Below, piece by piece: positions 61,978-64,000 of a stretch of DNA of 64,000 nt. Source of the stretch: Candidatus Magnetocorallium paracelense (GTDB lineage: Bacteria > Nitrospirota > Thermodesulfovibrionia > Thermodesulfovibrionales > Magnetobacteriaceae); contig JAREWP010000033.1 of the NCBI GenBank assembly GCA_029001845.1, forward strand, positions 124,001 to 188,000, in the 5' to 3' direction. Within the stretch, counting starts at the first letter, position 1; each line of letters opens with the position of its first letter. The notes under the pieces were generated by a model that was not told where the DNA came from, did not search any database, and saw only the letters and a list, made by a program, of their open reading frames with translations. The translations under genes were made by a program, and so were the position numbers.

Positions 61978-62514
61978 ATGTTTTTTCTGGAAAAGAGGAG
62001 ATGGTGGCCTGTATGGGCCGGTATTGCCTTTGCTTTGGTCGAGCTGCTCTCTTTTTATCTGTGCGAAAGACCTTTGGGAGCATCAAGAGGCTATGCCACC
62101 ATGGGATCTATACTTGAGTATGTCTTTTTCCCGGAACATGCGGAAACAGTCGCATATTGGACAATATACGAACCCTATGTGGAATGGACGATGGCTGTAT
62201 TGCTCGGCATTCTCTGCGGGAGTTTTTTCTCTTCCATTCTTTCCGGTGAATTTAAGATAAGAGCTATACCGAGATTATGGAGGGTATGCCAGGGGCCTTC
62301 GATCGTTTCGAGATGGTTTTGGGCGTTGATAGGCGGAGTTCTGATAGGTTTTGGCGCCAGACTCTCCCTTGGTTGCACTCTTGGAGCACTAATCGGAGGA
62401 GTGGTGCAACTGGCTCCGGGGGGATTCGTTTTTATGATGCTTCTGTGGATGGGAGCAGTTTCTACGACAATCCTTTTTTACAGGACCAAAACATTCATAC
62501 CTGGCAGGGAGTAA
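61978..62514 (+). CDS. YeeE/YedE family sulfur-transport protein, N-terminal half
   Basis: A 178-residue membrane protein of the YeeE/YedE (DUF395) family, which carries thiosulfate or other sulfur species in characterised cases. It has about four helices. A conserved cysteine lies in LSLGCTLGALIGG (about residues 128-140), the family's GxC region. Length is about half of the single-chain form, and the second half is the next gene five bases downstream. A strong AAGGAGG site precedes it. Confidence 0.8.
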   Translation: MFFLEKRRWWPVWAGIAFALVELLSFYLCERPLGASRGYATMGSILEYVFFPEHAETVAYWTIYEPYVEWTMAVLLGILCGSFFSSILSGEFKIRAIPRLWRVCQGPSIVSRWFWALIGGVLIGFGARLSLGCTLGALIGGVVQLAPGGFVFMMLLWMGAVSTTILFYRTKTFIPGRE

Positions 62515-62518
62515 GGAT

Positions 62519-63166
62519 ATGGAAGAGATATTTTTAAGAATACAGGAAACATTCGATCCCTATACGATCGAGACACTCACCGGCCCCTTTAGTCTGTACG
62601 GGGGATTTATCGTGGGCACACTGTTGGGCATCGTTCTTCAGAAAGGCAGATTGTGCAAATATGATGTGATATCCGGTCTTTTCAGGATGCAGGATTTTAC
62701 TTTTTTCCGTGTGGGCACTCCGTTGTTGATCACGGCTATGGTCTTAATCTACCTTTTCAGGGACTTCGGACTGGTCTCTCTTTATGTGCCGAAAACCGTT
62801 TTGCCTGCCCAGATTATAGGCGGTATAATGTTTGGCGCCGGTCTTGCCATAGCGGGCTATTGTCCGGCCATAGCAATGGGAGCTCTCGGAGAAGGGGCTC
62901 TTGACGCGATTCCTACCATCATCGGAATGATCGGCGGTTCGATTTTATATGCTGAATTTTTCCACGGCACATGGAAAGACGACATTATTCAATACATCGA
63001 TCTTGGAAGGGTAACTTTTCCCGACTTATTTCTTATTTTTAACCATTGGTTCTTCATCTTCGCCTTTGCCTTTATGTGCACAATGTTTCTGATAGGCATA
63101 TCAATGTATGATTCTTTTTTGAATTATTCTTTAAAGTTTCTGGGGGTTTTCAGGAAGAAAGATTAA
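62519..63166 (+). CDS. YeeE/YedE family sulfur-transport protein, second half
   Basis: A 215-residue membrane protein with about six helices. Conserved cysteine motifs KGRLCKYDV (about 41-49) and AGYCPAIAMGALGEGALDA (about 117-135) are typical of the family. Together with the preceding gene it forms the two-subunit type of transporter, and both probably work as one channel. The sulfur substrate is not predictable. A 122-bp palindromic element follows the stop. Confidence 0.8.
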   Translation: MEEIFLRIQETFDPYTIETLTGPFSLYGGFIVGTLLGIVLQKGRLCKYDVISGLFRMQDFTFFRVGTPLLITAMVLIYLFRDFGLVSLYVPKTVLPAQIIGGIMFGAGLAIAGYCPAIAMGALGEGALDAIPTIIGMIGGSILYAEFFHGTWKDDIIQYIDLGRVTFPDLFLIFNHWFFIFAFAFMCTMFLIGISMYDSFLNYSLKFLGVFRKKD

Positions 63167-63184
63167 CTACGCCTTATGCAATGT

Positions 63185-63306
63185 CATTAACTTAAGGGGT
63201 GAAGCACCTTCCGCCTTCAGCGGCTAAACTCGAGGGCTCCGCTTCGCTGCGCCTTCTCAAACATGACCCGCTTCCGTCGGAAGGTGCTTCACCCCTTAAG
63301 TTAATG
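63185..63306 (-). mobile_element. 122-bp palindromic miniature inverted-repeat element, copy 2
   Basis: Perfect 29-base terminal inverted repeats beginning CATTAACTTAAGGGGTGAAG. The full length is homologous to 49668-49789 in inverse orientation. The flanks show GT on both sides, a possible 2-bp duplication. It lies between convergent genes and its right end supplies the last codon and the stop of cbiE. It may form a strong hairpin in both transcripts. Confidence 0.85.
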
Positions 63307-63981
63307 GTTGTTAAGAATAATTACTATGTTGGGGTCTGAAAAGGAGAGTCCTTCTATTTCTTCAGGTGATCCTGTAGTTATTTTTTCATCTTCATAACCA
63401 AGTCTCTCGCATACGTAGAAAATCGGTTTCACCTTTGAAACCAATTCTGCCGACCTGAATATTCCGGCTATGGTTGGAGGATTACTTACTCTGTCAGTGA
63501 GTATGGCTATCTTTCCGTGCCTTTCAAGGAGCAGGGGGATATCTTCAGGTGAGTACTCTGTTTTTCGTCTTTTTGCAGGGTCCGGACCTCCGTGCAAGCT
63601 CATGAGCAGGGCATTATCCCAAGGTTCTTTAATGCGCGAAAAAGCGACCTGCATACTTGACAGATCGGGTATTATCATTACAGAGTCCTTGCCGAACTCT
63701 CTGGCGATTCTCCTTCCTATTCCACAGAACAGCGGATCTCCCGATGCAAGAACAGTAATCTTTAAAGCGGTATGATTATTATGAAGAAATTCAAGGGTAT
63801 TGTCGACATTATTAATGACCCTCACTCTGTCAGTAACCTGCTCATATTCCCTGTACCTCATAAATACGTCATTAAGCCTTTTCGAAACCAGAATAGCATC
63901 GGAATCAAAAACAATTCCCGAAGCTTCCTCGGACAATGGTGTATACCCGACACCGATTACATAGATTATATTCGAAGCCAT
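63301..63981 (-). CDS. cbiE: Cobalt-precorrin-7 (C5)-methyltransferase CbiE
   Basis: SAM-dependent methylation of the corrin ring in cobalamin synthesis. The tetrapyrrole methylase fold is clear: IYVIGVGYTPLSEEA at the start, ASGDPLFCGIGRRIA (about 78-92) and SSMQVAFSRI (about 107). Length 226 is near normal. A separate CbiT or a fused CobL C-terminal half is not in view, so this is the single-domain form. The last His codon and the stop lie inside the mobile element. Confidence 0.88.
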   Translation of the reverse strand: MASNIIYVIGVGYTPLSEEASGIVFDSDAILVSKRLNDVFMRYREYEQVTDRVRVINNVDNTLEFLHNNHTALKITVLASGDPLFCGIGRRIAREFGKDSVMIIPDLSSMQVAFSRIKEPWDNALLMSLHGGPDPAKRRKTEYSPEDIPLLLERHGKIAILTDRVSNPPTIAGIFRSAELVSKVKPIFYVCERLGYEDEKITTGSPEEIEGLSFSDPNIVIILNNH

Positions 63982-64000
63982 AATTAGGATTTTATTATTT

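Overview
The window looks like chromosomal DNA of an uncultured Gram-negative (diderm) bacterium of moderate to low GC. The diderm features are a complete type II secretion operon, an LpxL-type acyltransferase, a DksA/TraR zinc-finger protein, UbiB, several lipoproteins and a late cobalamin gene of the CbiE type. The gene set would fit a deltaproteobacterium-like (Desulfobacterota-type) lineage, but nothing here fixes the phylum. Most genes sit in compact same-strand runs with overlapping stops and starts. Many intergenic gaps hold short dispersed repeats, some with terminal inverted repeats. I saw no tRNA, rRNA, CRISPR array or intact transposase gene.

Layout. 1-3.2 kb: a truncated oligopeptide-binding lipoprotein and an AAA-type ATPase fused to a PD-(D/E)XK-like nuclease domain, followed by repeat-rich DNA. 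3.9-8.2 kb: a YkgJ-type cysteine-cluster protein, an HD-domain protein, an LpxL-like acyltransferase, a VOC protein, a DksA/TraR protein and RluD. 8.2-16 kb: a YfhO-like membrane protein facing the unit purF-cdaA-cdaR-'glmM-comEC, in which GlmM is reduced to its C-terminal domain. 16.3-20.9 kb: a small membrane protein, an OsmC gene bracketed by inverted repeats, and a two-gene unit of a membrane-anchored STAND/TPR NTPase and a diguanylate cyclase. 21-24.5 kb: two GT-C type membrane proteins.

24.7-38.3 kb is a type II secretion cluster read leftwards: gspN, a Wzz-like gene, gspG-E-F-H-I-J-K-L-M-C-D, then a small secreted protein and a strong terminator. 38.4-46.3 kb runs rightwards: cold-shock protein, HU/IHF, recA-recX-lipoprotein-alaS, a phasin-like protein and UbiB. 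46.3-49.4 kb is a signalling run (Hpt-REC, CheY-like, HDOD, two unknown proteins). A 122-bp miniature inverted-repeat element and an SGNH hydrolase with foreign-looking codon use follow.

51.7-57 kb is the most unusual part: a tight five-gene run of hisS, a HisZ-like protein, two tandem HisG-like proteins and a GNAT protein fused to a D-Ala-D-Ala-dipeptidase-like domain that has lost its three zinc ligands. No other histidine-biosynthesis gene is present. One HisG-like copy keeps a recognisable PRPP loop and the other does not. This looks like a repurposed ATP-phosphoribosyltransferase-type assembly and is my main candidate for an undescribed system. 57-61.6 kb carries a Ser/Thr kinase with TPRs, an HDOD-GAF protein and a DUF4126 protein. 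62-64 kb carries a split YeeE/YedE sulfur-transport pair, a second copy of the 122-bp element in the opposite orientation, and cbiE.
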